A program made the position numbers and the translations under genes. Below are positions 18,368 through 28,219 of a DNA stretch of 64,000 nt, piece after piece. Every line of letters starts with the position of its first letter. The stretch's first letter is position 1. The notes beneath the pieces are model-generated. The model was not told the DNA's origin. It saw only the letters and a list, made by a program, of their open reading frames with translations, and searched no databases. The DNA is from LMUY01 sp965199105 (GTDB taxonomy: Bacteria; Pseudomonadota; Alphaproteobacteria; Acetobacterales; Acetobacteraceae), in NCBI GenBank assembly GCA_965199105.1, contig CBDAQO010000002.1, positions 186,001 to 250,000 on the forward strand, read 5' to 3'.

Positions 18368-19195
18368 ATGACCCACCCCGCGCTCACCCCAGGCCGCACG
18401 GCCGTCATCACCGGCGCGGCCAGCGGGATCGGCCTGGCCGCGGCGCAGCGGTTCGCGGCCATGGGCCTGGCGGTCTGCATGGCCGATATCGACGCTGCCA
18501 GCCTCGAGCGGGAAGCCGCCAGCCTGGCCGCCACCGGTGCCCGCGTGCTGGCCGTGCCGACCGATGTGAGCCAGACCGCGTCCGTGCTCGCCCTGCGGGA
18601 CCAGGCGCTGGAGCATTTCGGCAACCTCGCCGTGGTGATGAACAATGCCGGACGGGAGGGCGGTGGCACCATCGCCGCCGGGCCGGAGCGGTGGCGGGCG
18701 ATCCTGGAGACCAATCTTTGGGGCGTTATCAATGGGGTTCAGGCGTTCATGCCCGTGCTGGTAGAGGCGGGGGAGCCGGCGGCGATTATCAACACCGGGT
18801 CCAAGCAGGGCATCACCACCCCGCCGGGGGACACCGCCTATAACGTCAGCAAAGCCGGCATCAAGGCGCTCACCGAGGGGCTGGCGCATGACCTCCTCGG
18901 CACCCGGGTGAGCGCGCACCTGCTGATCCCGGGCTTCACCTTCACCGGCTTCACCCGCGTGCGCACCGACACCAAGCCGGCGGGCGCGTGGACGGCGGAG
19001 CAGGTGGCGGACTTCATGCTGGCCGGGATGGATTCGGGCGACTTCTACATCCTGTGCCCCGACAACGACACCACGCGCGCGATGGACGAGAAGCGAATGC
19101 GCTGGGCAGCGGAGGACATCATCCACAACCGCCCTGCCCTGTCCCGCTGGCACCCGGACTATGCCGACGCCTTCCGCCGCCACATGGCCGAATAG
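18368..19195 (+). CDS. Short-chain dehydrogenase/reductase
   Basis: This is a classical SDR of 275 residues with TGAASGIG, NNAG and YNVSKAG, and a C-terminus longer than usual, ending in FRRHMAE. GAGGA at 18353-18357 supports the ATG at 18368 over a GTG at 18332. Substrate cannot be told. Its end abuts the start of an ABC exporter gene without a gap, so they may share a transcript. Confidence 0.88.
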   Translation: MTHPALTPGRTAVITGAASGIGLAAAQRFAAMGLAVCMADIDAASLEREAASLAATGARVLAVPTDVSQTASVLALRDQALEHFGNLAVVMNNAGREGGGTIAAGPERWRAILETNLWGVINGVQAFMPVLVEAGEPAAIINTGSKQGITTPPGDTAYNVSKAGIKALTEGLAHDLLGTRVSAHLLIPGFTFTGFTRVRTDTKPAGAWTAEQVADFMLAGMDSGDFYILCPDNDTTRAMDEKRMRWAAEDIIHNRPALSRWHPDYADAFRRHMAE

Positions 19196-19196
19196 G

Positions 19197-20951
19197 GTGA
19201 GCGCCCCCGCGTCCGGCAAGGCGGGTGCGCTGCGCCTGCTGCTGCCCTTCGTGCTGCGCTACCGGTTGCAGCTTGCCGGCGCCGTCGTGGCGCTGCTGTG
19301 CGCCGCCGGACTGCTGCTCACCCTGGGGCAAGGCGTGCGCCACCTGATCGATGGCGGGTTTGCCAGCAACAGCCCGGCCCGGCTGAACGCGACCGCTGCG
19401 GCCGTGGCCGGCGTGGTGGCCCTGCTCGCGGTGGCGACCAGCGCGCGCTTCACGCTGATCACCTGGCTGGGGGAGCGCATCGGCGCGGACTTGCGCCAGG
19501 CGGTGTTCAGCCGCGTGCTCGCCCTGTCGCCGGCCTGGTTCGAAACCGCCCGCACCGGAGACGTACTATCCCGGCTGCAGGCGGACACGGCGGTGTTGCA
19601 GGCGCTCACCGGGTCGGCGCTGTCGCAATGGCTGCGCTCGAGCCTGCTGCTGGTGGGCGCGTTCATCATGCTGGTCATCACCTCGCCGCTGCTCTCCGCC
19701 CTGGTGGCCGCCGTGGTGCCGCTGGTGGTGGTGCCGCTGGTGGTGTTCTCCCGCCGCGAGCGCCGGCTCTCCCGCCTGTCGCAGGAGCGCATCGCCGACC
19801 TGGGCGCGCTGGCGGAGGAGACGCTGAACGCGTTGCGCTCGGTGCAGGCCTTCACCGCCGAGCCGCTGGCCCGCGCCCGCTTTGCGACTGCCACCGAGCA
19901 ATCCGTGGCGGCCGCGCTGGCGCGCATCCGCTCCCGCGCCGGGGTGATCTTCGTGGTGATCCTGCTCGGCTGCGGCGCCATCACGCTGGCACTCTGGGTG
20001 GGCGGGCAGCAGGTGCTGGCGGGGCGGCTGAGCGGCGGCGCGCTGTCGGCGTTCGTGTTCTACGCCGTGATCGTGGCCACCTCCGGCGCCGCGCTGAGCG
20101 AGCTCTGGGGGGACCTGCAGCGCGCGGCCGGTGCGGCGGACCGCATCGCCGAGCTGCTGGCCGAACAACCCACCATCGCCGCACCGCCCAACCCGCGCAC
20201 GCTGCCGCCGCCGCAAGGCCGGGTCGCGTTCGACGGCGTGGTGTTCCACTACCCGGCGCGCCCGACCATCCCGGCGCTGCACGGCCTGACGCTGGCCATC
20301 GAACCCGGCGAAACGGTGGCGCTGGTCGGCCCCTCCGGCGCGGGCAAGACCACAGTGCTGCAATTGCTGCTGCGCTTCTACGACCCGCAGGCCGGCACCG
20401 TGCGGCTCGACGGGGTAGATCTGCGCGAGGCCGACCCGGCCGCCATCCGCGCCCGTCTCGGCCTCGTCCCGCAGGATCCGGTGGTGTTCGGCGCCGACGC
20501 CTGGACCAACATCCGCTTCGGCCGCCCGCACGCCACGGACGCCGAAGTCCGCGCCGCCGCCCGCGCCGCGCATTGCGACTTCCTGGACGCCCTGCCCCAA
20601 GGCTGGGACACGTTCCTGGGCGAAAAGGGCGTACGCCTGTCCGGCGGGCAGCGGCAGCGCCTGGCCATCGCCCGCGCCATCCTGCGCGACCCGGCGGTGC
20701 TACTGCTGGACGAAGCCACCAGCGCGCTCGATGCCGAGAGCGAGCATGCCGTGCAGCACGCGCTGGCCGCGCTCTCCGCCGGGCGCACCACGCTGGTGAT
20801 CGCGCACCGGCTGGCCACCGTGCGCCGGGCCGACCGCATCGTGGTGATGGAGCAGGGCCGCATCGTGGCCGCCGGAACGCACGACTCCCTGGTGCGGGCC
20901 GGCGGGCTCTACGCGCGGCTGGCGGCGCTGCAGTTCACCGAAGCGGCCTGA
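19197..20951 (+). CDS. MsbA-like ABC exporter (fused permease and ATPase)
   Basis: The product has 584 residues. Residues 15-310 form six hydrophobic helices of an exporter membrane domain (GERIGADLRQAVFSRVL coupling region). The ATPase follows with Walker A GPSGAGKTT, signature LSGGQRQRLAIARAIL, Walker B VLLLDEATSALD and a switch histidine in VIAHRLATV. It acts as a dimer in the inner membrane; lipid, peptide or drug substrates are possible. The start is uncertain: GTG 19197, directly after the SDR stop, or ATG 19161 inside it. Confidence 0.9.
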   Translation: MSAPASGKAGALRLLLPFVLRYRLQLAGAVVALLCAAGLLLTLGQGVRHLIDGGFASNSPARLNATAAAVAGVVALLAVATSARFTLITWLGERIGADLRQAVFSRVLALSPAWFETARTGDVLSRLQADTAVLQALTGSALSQWLRSSLLLVGAFIMLVITSPLLSALVAAVVPLVVVPLVVFSRRERRLSRLSQERIADLGALAEETLNALRSVQAFTAEPLARARFATATEQSVAAALARIRSRAGVIFVVILLGCGAITLALWVGGQQVLAGRLSGGALSAFVFYAVIVATSGAALSELWGDLQRAAGAADRIAELLAEQPTIAAPPNPRTLPPPQGRVAFDGVVFHYPARPTIPALHGLTLAIEPGETVALVGPSGAGKTTVLQLLLRFYDPQAGTVRLDGVDLREADPAAIRARLGLVPQDPVVFGADAWTNIRFGRPHATDAEVRAAARAAHCDFLDALPQGWDTFLGEKGVRLSGGQRQRLAIARAILRDPAVLLLDEATSALDAESEHAVQHALAALSAGRTTLVIAHRLATVRRADRIVVMEQGRIVAAGTHDSLVRAGGLYARLAALQFTEAA

Positions 20952-21030
20952 TCGGTCGGCGCAAACCCCGGCCGGCGCGAACCCGGGCGGCGCCGAAGCG
21001 CTCTATCCCCGGCAGAGACGGGAGACGAGC

Positions 21031-22077
21031 ATGACGGACAAGATGGCCCTGGTGGCGGGTGCGAACGGCGTGATCGGGCGCGGACTGCTGGACGTGCTGC
21101 GCGAGCGGCCGGATTGGCGCGTGACCGCCCTGGGCCGCCGACCGATGGAGGGCGTGCCGACCATCACCGCCGACCTGCGCGACCGCGCCGCCACGCTGCA
21201 GGCCTTGCGGTCCCAGGCCAGCGCCGTCACGCACGTGTTCTACGCCGCCTACCTGCCGGCGCCTGACCTGGCCGCCGAAGTCGCGGTGAACGGGCCGATG
21301 CTGGTCAACCTGCTGGACGGGCTCGAGCACGCCGGCGGCGCGGTCGAGCGCGTGGTGCTCTACCAGGGCGCCAAGGTGTACGGCGTGCATCTCGGGCCGG
21401 TCGCCGCCCCGTTCCGCGAGGACGCGGCGCGGCATCTGCCCCCCAACTTCTACTACACGCAGGAGGATGAGCTGGCGCGGCGCGCCGGGTCGGGCGGCCC
21501 GGCCTACACCGTGTTGCGGCCCGACGTGGTGGTGGGGGACGCGGTGGCCAACCCGATGAACATCGCCACCGTGATCGGCGCGTTCGCCGCCATCTCGCGC
21601 GCGACTGGTACGCCGATGCGCTTCCCGGGCCCTGTCGACGTGTACGAGCGGTGCTGGGCGCAAGTCACCGACAGTCGCCTGCTCGGGCGCGCCAGCCTGT
21701 GGGCCGCCACCGCGGCGGCGGCGCGCGGCGAAGCGTTCAACTACGTGCACGAGCCGTTTCATTGGCGCGACGTCTGGGCGCAGGTGGCCGCGGGGCTCGG
21801 CGTCCCGGTCGGCCCGCCGATGCCGATGAGCCTGGCCAAGCACATGGCGTTCCAGCGCGAGCAATGGGCAAAGCTGGCGGCCGAGCACGCGCTGCAGCCC
21901 ATCCCCTATGAGGACCTGGTCGGCTGGGCGTTCGGCGACTTCGTGTTCAACGCGCGGTTTGACGTCGTGTCCGACATGGGCAAGATCCGCCGCGCCGGCT
22001 TCACCGAGACCACGGACAGCGCGGAGGCGATTCTCGCCGCCATTGCCCGGCTGCAAGCGGCCAAGGTGCTGCCCTAA
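21031..22077 (+). CDS. PRISE-type (progesterone 5-beta-reductase/iridoid synthase-like) SDR
   Basis: The 348-residue reductase has an N-terminal cofactor motif GANGVIGRGLLDVL and the distinctive blocks VVLYQGAKVYGVHLGP and PPNFYYTQED that mark the PRISE branch of extended SDRs. The usual tyrosine in FYYTQED replaces the classical YxxxK site. Bacterial members reduce enones or similar activated double bonds; the substrate here is unknown. A GAGACGGGAGACGAGC leader supports the start. It is convergent with the TPR-sulfotransferase gene. Confidence 0.8.
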   Translation: MTDKMALVAGANGVIGRGLLDVLRERPDWRVTALGRRPMEGVPTITADLRDRAATLQALRSQASAVTHVFYAAYLPAPDLAAEVAVNGPMLVNLLDGLEHAGGAVERVVLYQGAKVYGVHLGPVAAPFREDAARHLPPNFYYTQEDELARRAGSGGPAYTVLRPDVVVGDAVANPMNIATVIGAFAAISRATGTPMRFPGPVDVYERCWAQVTDSRLLGRASLWAATAAAARGEAFNYVHEPFHWRDVWAQVAAGLGVPVGPPMPMSLAKHMAFQREQWAKLAAEHALQPIPYEDLVGWAFGDFVFNARFDVVSDMGKIRRAGFTETTDSAEAILAAIARLQAAKVLP

Positions 22078-22088
22078 TAAGGTACTGC

Positions 22089-24335
22089 CTAACGCGTTGC
22101 CGGCGCCGGAAGACGCAGTTCGGCCAGCAGCGGGCCCAGGAAGCGCGCCACCGCCTGCGCCCGGCCCACCGACGCCTGATACACCGGCTGGCGGACCTGC
22201 GCCGTGCTGGACGTGCGGACCCGGCGTGGCGTCTTGTGGAACTCGAGGCAGCTCGCGTTCCACGGCAGGCCGCAATGCGCGATGATGCGCGGGGCGTGGC
22301 TAGCGAGGTCGGCCACCAGCTCCTCGTATTGCACCTCGAGCATCACGCCGGGCGGCAACACGGCGCGCCAATGCGCCATCAGGGCGTCGTAGTGGCGATA
22401 GTAGCGGCCCAGTTCGCCCAGCTCGTAGGTGAACGGCAGGCTTTGGAACAGGTGTTCGAAGCAGGACAGGCAGGTGTCGAGCGGGTCGCGCCGGGTGTGG
22501 ATGATGCGGGCGTTGGGCAGCGCCAGGTGGATGAGGCCGATGAGGCGGAAATTGGTCGGGTTCTTGTCGACGATGCGCGATGCGGCCGGCGCCTGCCGGG
22601 TGACGCGTGCAACGTAGGCCACGCCTAAGTCTCGTAAGCCCTGGTCCGACAAACCGATCGGGCTCCCGGCGCCGGGAGCGGCCCGCATGGCAGCAGCGGC
22701 CAGCGCCAGTTCGCGCTCGAAGTCGTCGATCTCGCCGGCGGCAAACACGTTGGGATGGCTCGCCAGGATCTGCTCCACCAGCGTGCTTCCCGAGCGGGGC
22801 ATGCCAAGGATGAACACCGGCGTGGCCGAGGGGTCACCAATATGCGGGCGCTGCACGATCGCGGGCGAAAAGGCGGCGCGCGTCCGTTCCAGCGCCGCCA
22901 GCGTGGCGGCCTCGTTGTAGACCGTGCGGCTGCGCTTGAGCCGGTTGCCCTCCAGCAAATGCTGGAACGCCGGCTCGTGCTGCCCGGTGTCGGCCAGCGC
23001 GCGGGCGAGCGCGAACTGCAGGTAGATCTGCTGTTCCACATGCAACGCGGCGGCCTCGGGCGCCAGCGCCTGCATGGCCAGCAGGTGCCGGTCGCCGGGT
23101 GCGAACCGCTTGCCCTTGGCCAGGTCGTAGTAGGAGCGGGTGCGCCGCGGGTCGAGGTCGAGCGCCTGCTCGCTCAGCCGGGTGGCTTGCTCCACCTCGC
23201 CGAGTTCGAACAGCAAGGTCGCCTTGTGCGAGTAGGCCTGCGCGCAGGACACGTCCTCGGCGATGGCGCGGTCGTAGCTCGCCAGCGCTTCGGCGGTGCG
23301 GCCGAGGTCGCTGAGCGCGTCGCCCCGGTTGATCCAGCCGGTGCTGGCGTGCGGGCGCAGCGCCAGGGCCCGGTCGAAGGTTGCCAGCGCCTCCGCACCC
23401 CGTCCTAAATCGCGCAATGCGCAGCCGCGATGGCTGTGCGCTTCGAACGAGCCGGGTTGCAGCGCCAGCGCATTGTCGTAGCTCGCCAACGCCTCGCGCA
23501 GGCGCATCAGCACGCGCAGCGCGTCGCCGCGGTTGATCAGCGCCTCGACGTAATCCGGCTTGAGGGCGATCGCCTGGTCATAGGCCGCGACCGCCTGCTC
23601 GAACTGGCTGAGGTCGCACAGCAGGTTGGCGCGGTTGTTCAGCGCTGCGGCCGAATCCGGCTGCCGGGTCAGCGCCTCGTCGTAGCTGGCCAGCGCCTCG
23701 TAGCGGCGGCCCAGGTCGCGCAGCACGGTGCCGCGGTTGATCAGCGCGTCGATGCGCCCCGGCTGCGCGGCCACGGCCAGGTCATAGCTCGCCAGCGCCT
23801 CCTCGGGCCGGCCCAGCTCGCGCAGCATGATGCCGCGGTTGTTCAGCACCGCCGCGTCGCCTGGCGCCACCGCCAGCGCCTGGTCGTAGCTCGCCAGCGC
23901 CTCGGCCGGGCGGCGCAGGTCGAACAAGGCGTTGCCGCGCTTCACCATCGCGTCCGCCACGTCGGGCTGCAGCGCCACGGCCTGGTCGTAGCAGGTGATG
24001 GCGTCGGCGGCCTTGCCGCAGCGGCACAGCAGCTCGCCCAATTCGGTGTGGTAGCGCGGCTCGGCGGGCGCCAGGGCCACCGCCTTGGCCATCATGTCGC
24101 ACGCCGTGTCCCAGCGGCCGGCCTGCCGGGCGATGGCGCTCAGCAGGTGGAAGGCGGCGGCATGCTGCGGCTGCAGCGCGATGATCTTGCGGCAGAGCCG
24201 TCCCGCCGGGATCAGGCGCCCGGCCTGAAATTGCCGCACCGCCTCGGCAAACATGTCCGCGACGGACGCGCTGGCTTCCCCCGTGATGCCAGCTTGGCCG
24301 GCTTGGCCCGGGAGGGGTGGGCGCCAATCGACCAT
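22089..24335 (-). CDS. TPR-repeat sulfotransferase
   Basis: The 748-residue protein has about eleven tetratricopeptide repeats between residues 30 and 440 (pattern A-ASYD-AL-LQPG...-NRG-L-DLGR--EAL). A sulfotransferase domain follows from about 500, with the PAPS-binding loop PVFILGMPRSGSTLVEQIL and a second region THARRDPLDTCLS-like (HTRRDPLDTCLSCFEHLF). Such fusions modify proteins or glycans and are common in alphaproteobacteria; the acceptor is unknown. The ATG at 24335 follows GGGGAGC, and a longer frame to 24434 is not supported. Confidence 0.88.
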   Translation of the reverse strand: MVDWRPPLPGQAGQAGITGEASASVADMFAEAVRQFQAGRLIPAGRLCRKIIALQPQHAAAFHLLSAIARQAGRWDTACDMMAKAVALAPAEPRYHTELGELLCRCGKAADAITCYDQAVALQPDVADAMVKRGNALFDLRRPAEALASYDQALAVAPGDAAVLNNRGIMLRELGRPEEALASYDLAVAAQPGRIDALINRGTVLRDLGRRYEALASYDEALTRQPDSAAALNNRANLLCDLSQFEQAVAAYDQAIALKPDYVEALINRGDALRVLMRLREALASYDNALALQPGSFEAHSHRGCALRDLGRGAEALATFDRALALRPHASTGWINRGDALSDLGRTAEALASYDRAIAEDVSCAQAYSHKATLLFELGEVEQATRLSEQALDLDPRRTRSYYDLAKGKRFAPGDRHLLAMQALAPEAAALHVEQQIYLQFALARALADTGQHEPAFQHLLEGNRLKRSRTVYNEAATLAALERTRAAFSPAIVQRPHIGDPSATPVFILGMPRSGSTLVEQILASHPNVFAAGEIDDFERELALAAAAMRAAPGAGSPIGLSDQGLRDLGVAYVARVTRQAPAASRIVDKNPTNFRLIGLIHLALPNARIIHTRRDPLDTCLSCFEHLFQSLPFTYELGELGRYYRHYDALMAHWRAVLPPGVMLEVQYEELVADLASHAPRIIAHCGLPWNASCLEFHKTPRRVRTSSTAQVRQPVYQASVGRAQAVARFLGPLLAELRLPAPATR

Positions 24336-24451
24336 TCGGCTCCCCTTCGTGGAACCGAGCCACGCCGCGTGTGGCCCGTATTCCGCGCATACAAATCGAA
24401 CGTAACGCTGATGTTTCAATCGGTAGCGCGACACGACGGAGGGCGGGCGGC

Positions 24452-27229
24452 CTACCCCAGGCTGGCCCCCTGCGCCTCGCTCGGCACGTCACTGGCGGGC
24501 AGCGCGTCCGGCAGTTCGTGGCCCGGCCCGCCGGTCTCGGGCTGCACCGGCGTGAGGCCGTCGGCCTGACGCATCGGCTGCCCCGTCACGTAGGAGCGCC
24601 AAACCCGGGGCAGGATGCCGCCATGGCGCCAATACTCCACGTCCTCCTGGGTATCGAGCCGCACCGTCAGCGACACCGTCTCGGCCGTGCCATCGGCGCG
24701 GTGGATGGTGCAGGCCACCGCGGACCGCACGCCCGGATGCTGCGCCAGGCCATGCACGTCGAACGTCTCGGAGCCGTCCAGCCGCAGCGTCTCGGCGGTG
24801 ACACCGGCGGCGAATTGCAGCGGCAGCACGCCCATGCCGACCAGGTTGGTGCGATGGATGCGCTCGAAGCTCTCGGCGATCACCGCCTTCACCCCCAGCA
24901 GCGCCACCCCCTTGGCCGCCCAGTCGCGCGAGGAACCGCAGCCGTAGTTGCGCCCCGCCACCACAACCAGCTTCACGCCGCGCTCGAGATACTGCTCCGC
25001 CGCCTCGAACACGCGCATCGTGGCGCCGTCCGGCATCAGCTTGGTCATGCCGCCTTCCACGCCGGGCACCATGTGGTTGCGCAGCCGGATGTTGGCGAAG
25101 GTGGCGCGCACCGCGACCTCGTGGTTGGCGCGGCGGGTGGTGTAGTTGTTGAAGTCCTGCCGCTGCACGCCTTTCGCCAGCAGGAAGTCGGCCGCCGGCG
25201 TGCCCAGGCTGATGGCGCCGCTGGGCGAGATGTGGTCGGTGGTAATGGAGTGGCCGAGGATCACCAGCGGGCGCATGCCCAGCAGGTCCTGCACCGGCGG
25301 CACCTCGCGGGACAGATCGTCGAAATACGGCGGGCGGCGGATGTAGGTGCTCTGGTCGCTCCAGGCGAAGCGCTCGCTGCTTTCACCGGCCAGCGCGTCC
25401 CAGGGCTCGCCGCCGTCATACAGGTCGGCGTAGCGCTCCTGGAACAGGCCGCGGGTATAGGCGCCCTCGGTGGCGGCCACGATCTCGGCGGCGGTAGGCC
25501 AGATATCGCGCAGGTAGACCGGCTGGCCGGCGGCGTCGGTTCCGAGCGCCGCGGTGGTGATGTCCATCGTCATCGACCCCGCGAGCGCATAGGCCACCAC
25601 CAGTGCCGGGGAGGCGAGATAGGCGGCACGCACGTTGGGGTGGATGCGGCCCTCGAAGTTGCGGTTGCCGGACAGCACCGCGGTGGTCACCAGCTTGGCC
25701 CCCTCGATCGCGTCCACGACCGCGTCCGGCAGCGGGCCGGAGCCGCCGTTGCAGGTGGTGCAGCCGAATCCCGCCACTTGGAAGCCGAGCGCATCGAGTG
25801 CCGGCTGCAACCCGGCCTTCTCCAGCACCGCCGCTGTCACCTGGCTGCCCGGCACCAGCGAGGTCTTGACCCAGGGCTTGGAGCGCAGCCCGCGCGCCAC
25901 CGCCTTCTGCGCCACCAGCCCGGCCGCCATCATGTTGGCCGCATTGGCCGTGTTGGTGCAGGAGGTGATGGCGGCGATCACCACCGCGCCGTCGAACAGG
26001 GCGTAGTCGGCGCCGGCGACGGGCACGCTGCGCGCCGGGTCGATCGGGTGGCCGGCGATCTGGGTGTGGTGCTCGGCAAAGGCGGTGCCGGCGGCAGCCA
26101 GATCGAGCCGGTCCTCCGGGTTGCGCGGCCCGGCGATGCAGGGGCGGATGGCGGCCAGGTCGAGCGTGATCACGGTCTCGAACACCGGCGCCGGGGTGTG
26201 CTCGTCGCGCCACAGCATCTGGGCGCGGCAATACGCCTCCACGAGCGCGATCTCCGCCTCGGCGCGCCCGGTGGTGCGCAGGTAGTCGATGGTGAGGCGG
26301 TCGACCGGGAAGAAGATCGCGGTGGCGCCGTATTCGGGGGCCATGTTGGCGATCATGCCGCGGTCGCCGAGCGAGAGCATGTCCACGCCGGGCCCAAAGA
26401 ACTCGACGAACTTGCCCACCACGCCCATGTCGCGCAGCATCTTGGTGATGGTAAGCACTAGGTCAGTCGGCAGCACGCCCTCGGCCAGCGCCCCCGTCAC
26501 GTCCACGCCCACCACCTCCGGCAGCGCGATGGCCACCGGCTTGCCGACCATCACCGCCTCCGCCTCAATGCCGCCCACGCCCCAGCCGAGCACGCCCAGG
26601 CCGTTGATCATGGGGGTGTGGCTGTCGGTGCCGACGCAACTGTCGGGGTAGGCCAGCTCGCCCTGCGGCGTCTCCCGGGTCCAGACCACGCGGCCGATGT
26701 TCTCAATGTGGAGCTGGTGCATGATGCCCTTGCCCGGCGGCACCACGCGCACGCCGTCGAACGAGCTGGCGCACCAGCGCAGGAAGGCGAAGCGCTCGCC
26801 GTTGCGGTCGTATTCGCGCGCCAGGTTGATGCGCGCGGCGTCCGGGTTGGCCCAGCTATCGACCTGCAGCGAGTGGTCGATGATGACGTCGACCGCGACC
26901 TTGGGGCTGACGGTGGAGGGGTCGCCGCCGGCCTGCTCCACGGCGTCCCGCATCGCGGCCATGTCGAGCAGCATGACGAGGCCGAGGATGTCCTGCCCGA
27001 ACACCCGCGCCGGATAGAAGGTGACGCCGGCGCCGGCTTCCCGGGCCAGCAAGGCCTGGGTTTCCGTCGCAGTGTCGGCCCCGTCCACCGCCGCCTGGCG
27101 CAGCAGGTTCTCCAGCAGCACCCGCAGCGAGAACGGCAGCGCGCCCACGCCCGGCACGTCGCGGATCGGCACGTAGCGCAGCGTGCGACCGCCGACGTTC
27201 AGGGTGGCGAGAGCCGGGGTTGCGACCAT
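24452..27229 (-). CDS. acnA: Aconitate hydratase A family enzyme
   Basis: This is a 925-residue Fe-S hydro-lyase. The three cluster cysteines are in ITSCTNT and GFGCTTCNG. Other blocks are DHSLQVDSW, VPPGKGIMHQLHIE, VGTDSHTPMINGLGVLGWGVGGIEAE and the swivelling-domain AGRNYGCGSSRDWAAKG. The divergent gene pair beside it includes a PrpF-type isomerase, so a role on 2-methylcitrate or trans-aconitate (AcnD-like) is possible as well as the TCA reaction. The C-terminal 40 residues after SYVTGQPM are an unusual acidic tail. Start ATG with GGAG upstream. Confidence 0.88.
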   Translation of the reverse strand: MVATPALATLNVGGRTLRYVPIRDVPGVGALPFSLRVLLENLLRQAAVDGADTATETQALLAREAGAGVTFYPARVFGQDILGLVMLLDMAAMRDAVEQAGGDPSTVSPKVAVDVIIDHSLQVDSWANPDAARINLAREYDRNGERFAFLRWCASSFDGVRVVPPGKGIMHQLHIENIGRVVWTRETPQGELAYPDSCVGTDSHTPMINGLGVLGWGVGGIEAEAVMVGKPVAIALPEVVGVDVTGALAEGVLPTDLVLTITKMLRDMGVVGKFVEFFGPGVDMLSLGDRGMIANMAPEYGATAIFFPVDRLTIDYLRTTGRAEAEIALVEAYCRAQMLWRDEHTPAPVFETVITLDLAAIRPCIAGPRNPEDRLDLAAAGTAFAEHHTQIAGHPIDPARSVPVAGADYALFDGAVVIAAITSCTNTANAANMMAAGLVAQKAVARGLRSKPWVKTSLVPGSQVTAAVLEKAGLQPALDALGFQVAGFGCTTCNGGSGPLPDAVVDAIEGAKLVTTAVLSGNRNFEGRIHPNVRAAYLASPALVVAYALAGSMTMDITTAALGTDAAGQPVYLRDIWPTAAEIVAATEGAYTRGLFQERYADLYDGGEPWDALAGESSERFAWSDQSTYIRRPPYFDDLSREVPPVQDLLGMRPLVILGHSITTDHISPSGAISLGTPAADFLLAKGVQRQDFNNYTTRRANHEVAVRATFANIRLRNHMVPGVEGGMTKLMPDGATMRVFEAAEQYLERGVKLVVVAGRNYGCGSSRDWAAKGVALLGVKAVIAESFERIHRTNLVGMGVLPLQFAAGVTAETLRLDGSETFDVHGLAQHPGVRSAVACTIHRADGTAETVSLTVRLDTQEDVEYWRHGGILPRVWRSYVTGQPMRQADGLTPVQPETGGPGHELPDALPASDVPSEAQGASLG

Positions 27230-27272
27230 GGGAATTCTCCGGTGAATGGACAGTGGAACGAGATCAGCCCTT

Positions 27273-27298
27273 TTGTATCACGGCAAACTATAATACAA
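27273..27298. promoter_or_regulatory. Palindromic operator candidate between acnA-like and gntR genes
   Basis: TTGTAT (27273-27278) is repeated inverted as ATACAA (27293-27298) with 14 bases between. FCD-type GntR regulators commonly bind TTGTATACAA-like sites, and such a regulator gene starts 31 bases downstream. A perfect TATAAT (27289-27294) overlaps the right arm. The position in a 99-base divergent promoter region makes it a good autoregulatory operator, controlling both directions. Confidence 0.6.
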
Positions 27299-27328
27299 GG
27301 AGGCGGTGGAACGCGAGAGCCAAAGCCA

Positions 27329-28219
27329 GTGAGTTCGTTGCACGTCCTCCTCGCGCATCGTCTGCTCGACCACTTCCGGGCCGAACGCCTGCCCGCCGGG
27401 ACGCACCTGACCGAGCAGTCGCTCGAGGGCGTGCTCGGCACCTCGCGCTCTCCGGTGCGCGGCGCCCTGGCGCACCTGGCGCAGCGCGGCATCGTCGCAC
27501 CCCGCCCACCAAGGCGCGGCCTGTTCCTCACCTGCGACGCCGCCACGCTCGAGGAGCCGGACGGCGAGGCGCCCAGCGAGGAAGCCGGCTACCTGGCGCT
27601 GGCGCGGGACCGCCTGGCCGGCCGCCTGCCCGCCATCCTGACCGAGCAGGCCGCCATCCGCCGCTATGGGCTGACCCGCGAGCGCATCCGCCGGGTGTTG
27701 GGCCGGGCGGCGCAGGAGGGCTGGATCGAGCCGCGCGCCAGCAAGGGCTGGTCGTTCCTGCCCATGATCGACGGCCCCGAGGCCTGCGCCGAATCCTACG
27801 CCCTGCGCGCGGCGTTGGAGCCGGCCGCCATGCTGCTGCCCAGCTTCCGCATCGATAGCGCGGTGTTGCAGCGGTTGCGGCGGCAGCAGAGCGCGCTGGC
27901 CGAGGGCGCCTACCGCTCCGCCGGCCGGGCCGAGCTGTTCGGCGCTAACGCGACCTTCCACGAGGCGCTGGCCAGCCTCTCCGGCAACCGCTTCGTGGCG
28001 CAGGTGATCACTCGGCAGAACCAGCTCCGCCGCCTGCTCGAATATGGCCTCTCCGACCATCGCGAGCGCGTCGGACGGCAATGCGAGGAGCACCTGGCCA
28101 TCATCGGCCTGCTCGAACGCGGGGAGCGCGCCGAGGCGGCCCGGCTGCTCACCGACCACCTACAATCCGCCAGCCGCGCCAAGGTCCAGCAATTCGAGAA
28201 CGGAGCACCCCTCGCATGA
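27329..28219 (+). CDS. GntR-family regulator with two winged-helix domains and FCD domain
   Basis: The protein has 296 residues. The first winged HTH (residues 1-67) is GntR-like: LPAGTHLTEQSLEGVLGTSRSPVRGAL-LAQRGIV. A second, weaker HTH lies at about 83-145 (LTEQAAIRRYGLTRERIRRVLG). An all-helical FCD ligand domain follows (AESYALRAALEPAAM to the C-terminus). The start is GTG at 27329, since no ATG fits the family start. It overlaps the prpF-like gene by ATGA and is divergent from the aconitase-like gene, so both are its likely targets; the inducer may be a tricarboxylate. Confidence 0.85.
   Translation: MSSLHVLLAHRLLDHFRAERLPAGTHLTEQSLEGVLGTSRSPVRGALAHLAQRGIVAPRPPRRGLFLTCDAATLEEPDGEAPSEEAGYLALARDRLAGRLPAILTEQAAIRRYGLTRERIRRVLGRAAQEGWIEPRASKGWSFLPMIDGPEACAESYALRAALEPAAMLLPSFRIDSAVLQRLRRQQSALAEGAYRSAGRAELFGANATFHEALASLSGNRFVAQVITRQNQLRRLLEYGLSDHRERVGRQCEEHLAIIGLLERGERAEAARLLTDHLQSASRAKVQQFENGAPLA

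Noticed and set aside
24317..26461. 714-residue plus-strand open frame across the aconitase gene
   Set aside because: Antisense shadow rich in His/Gly/Arg; the minus-strand aconitase motifs are complete.
24452..27229. Calling the aconitase-family gene acnD (2-methylisocitrate dehydratase)
   Set aside because: The PrpF neighbour invites it, but several blocks (REYDRNGERFAFLRW-like) match AcnA rather than AcnD; left as aconitase family.
26618..28219. 533-residue version of the GntR regulator starting inside the aconitase gene
   Set aside because: The first 237 residues are antisense shadow; the HTH begins right after the GTG at 27329.
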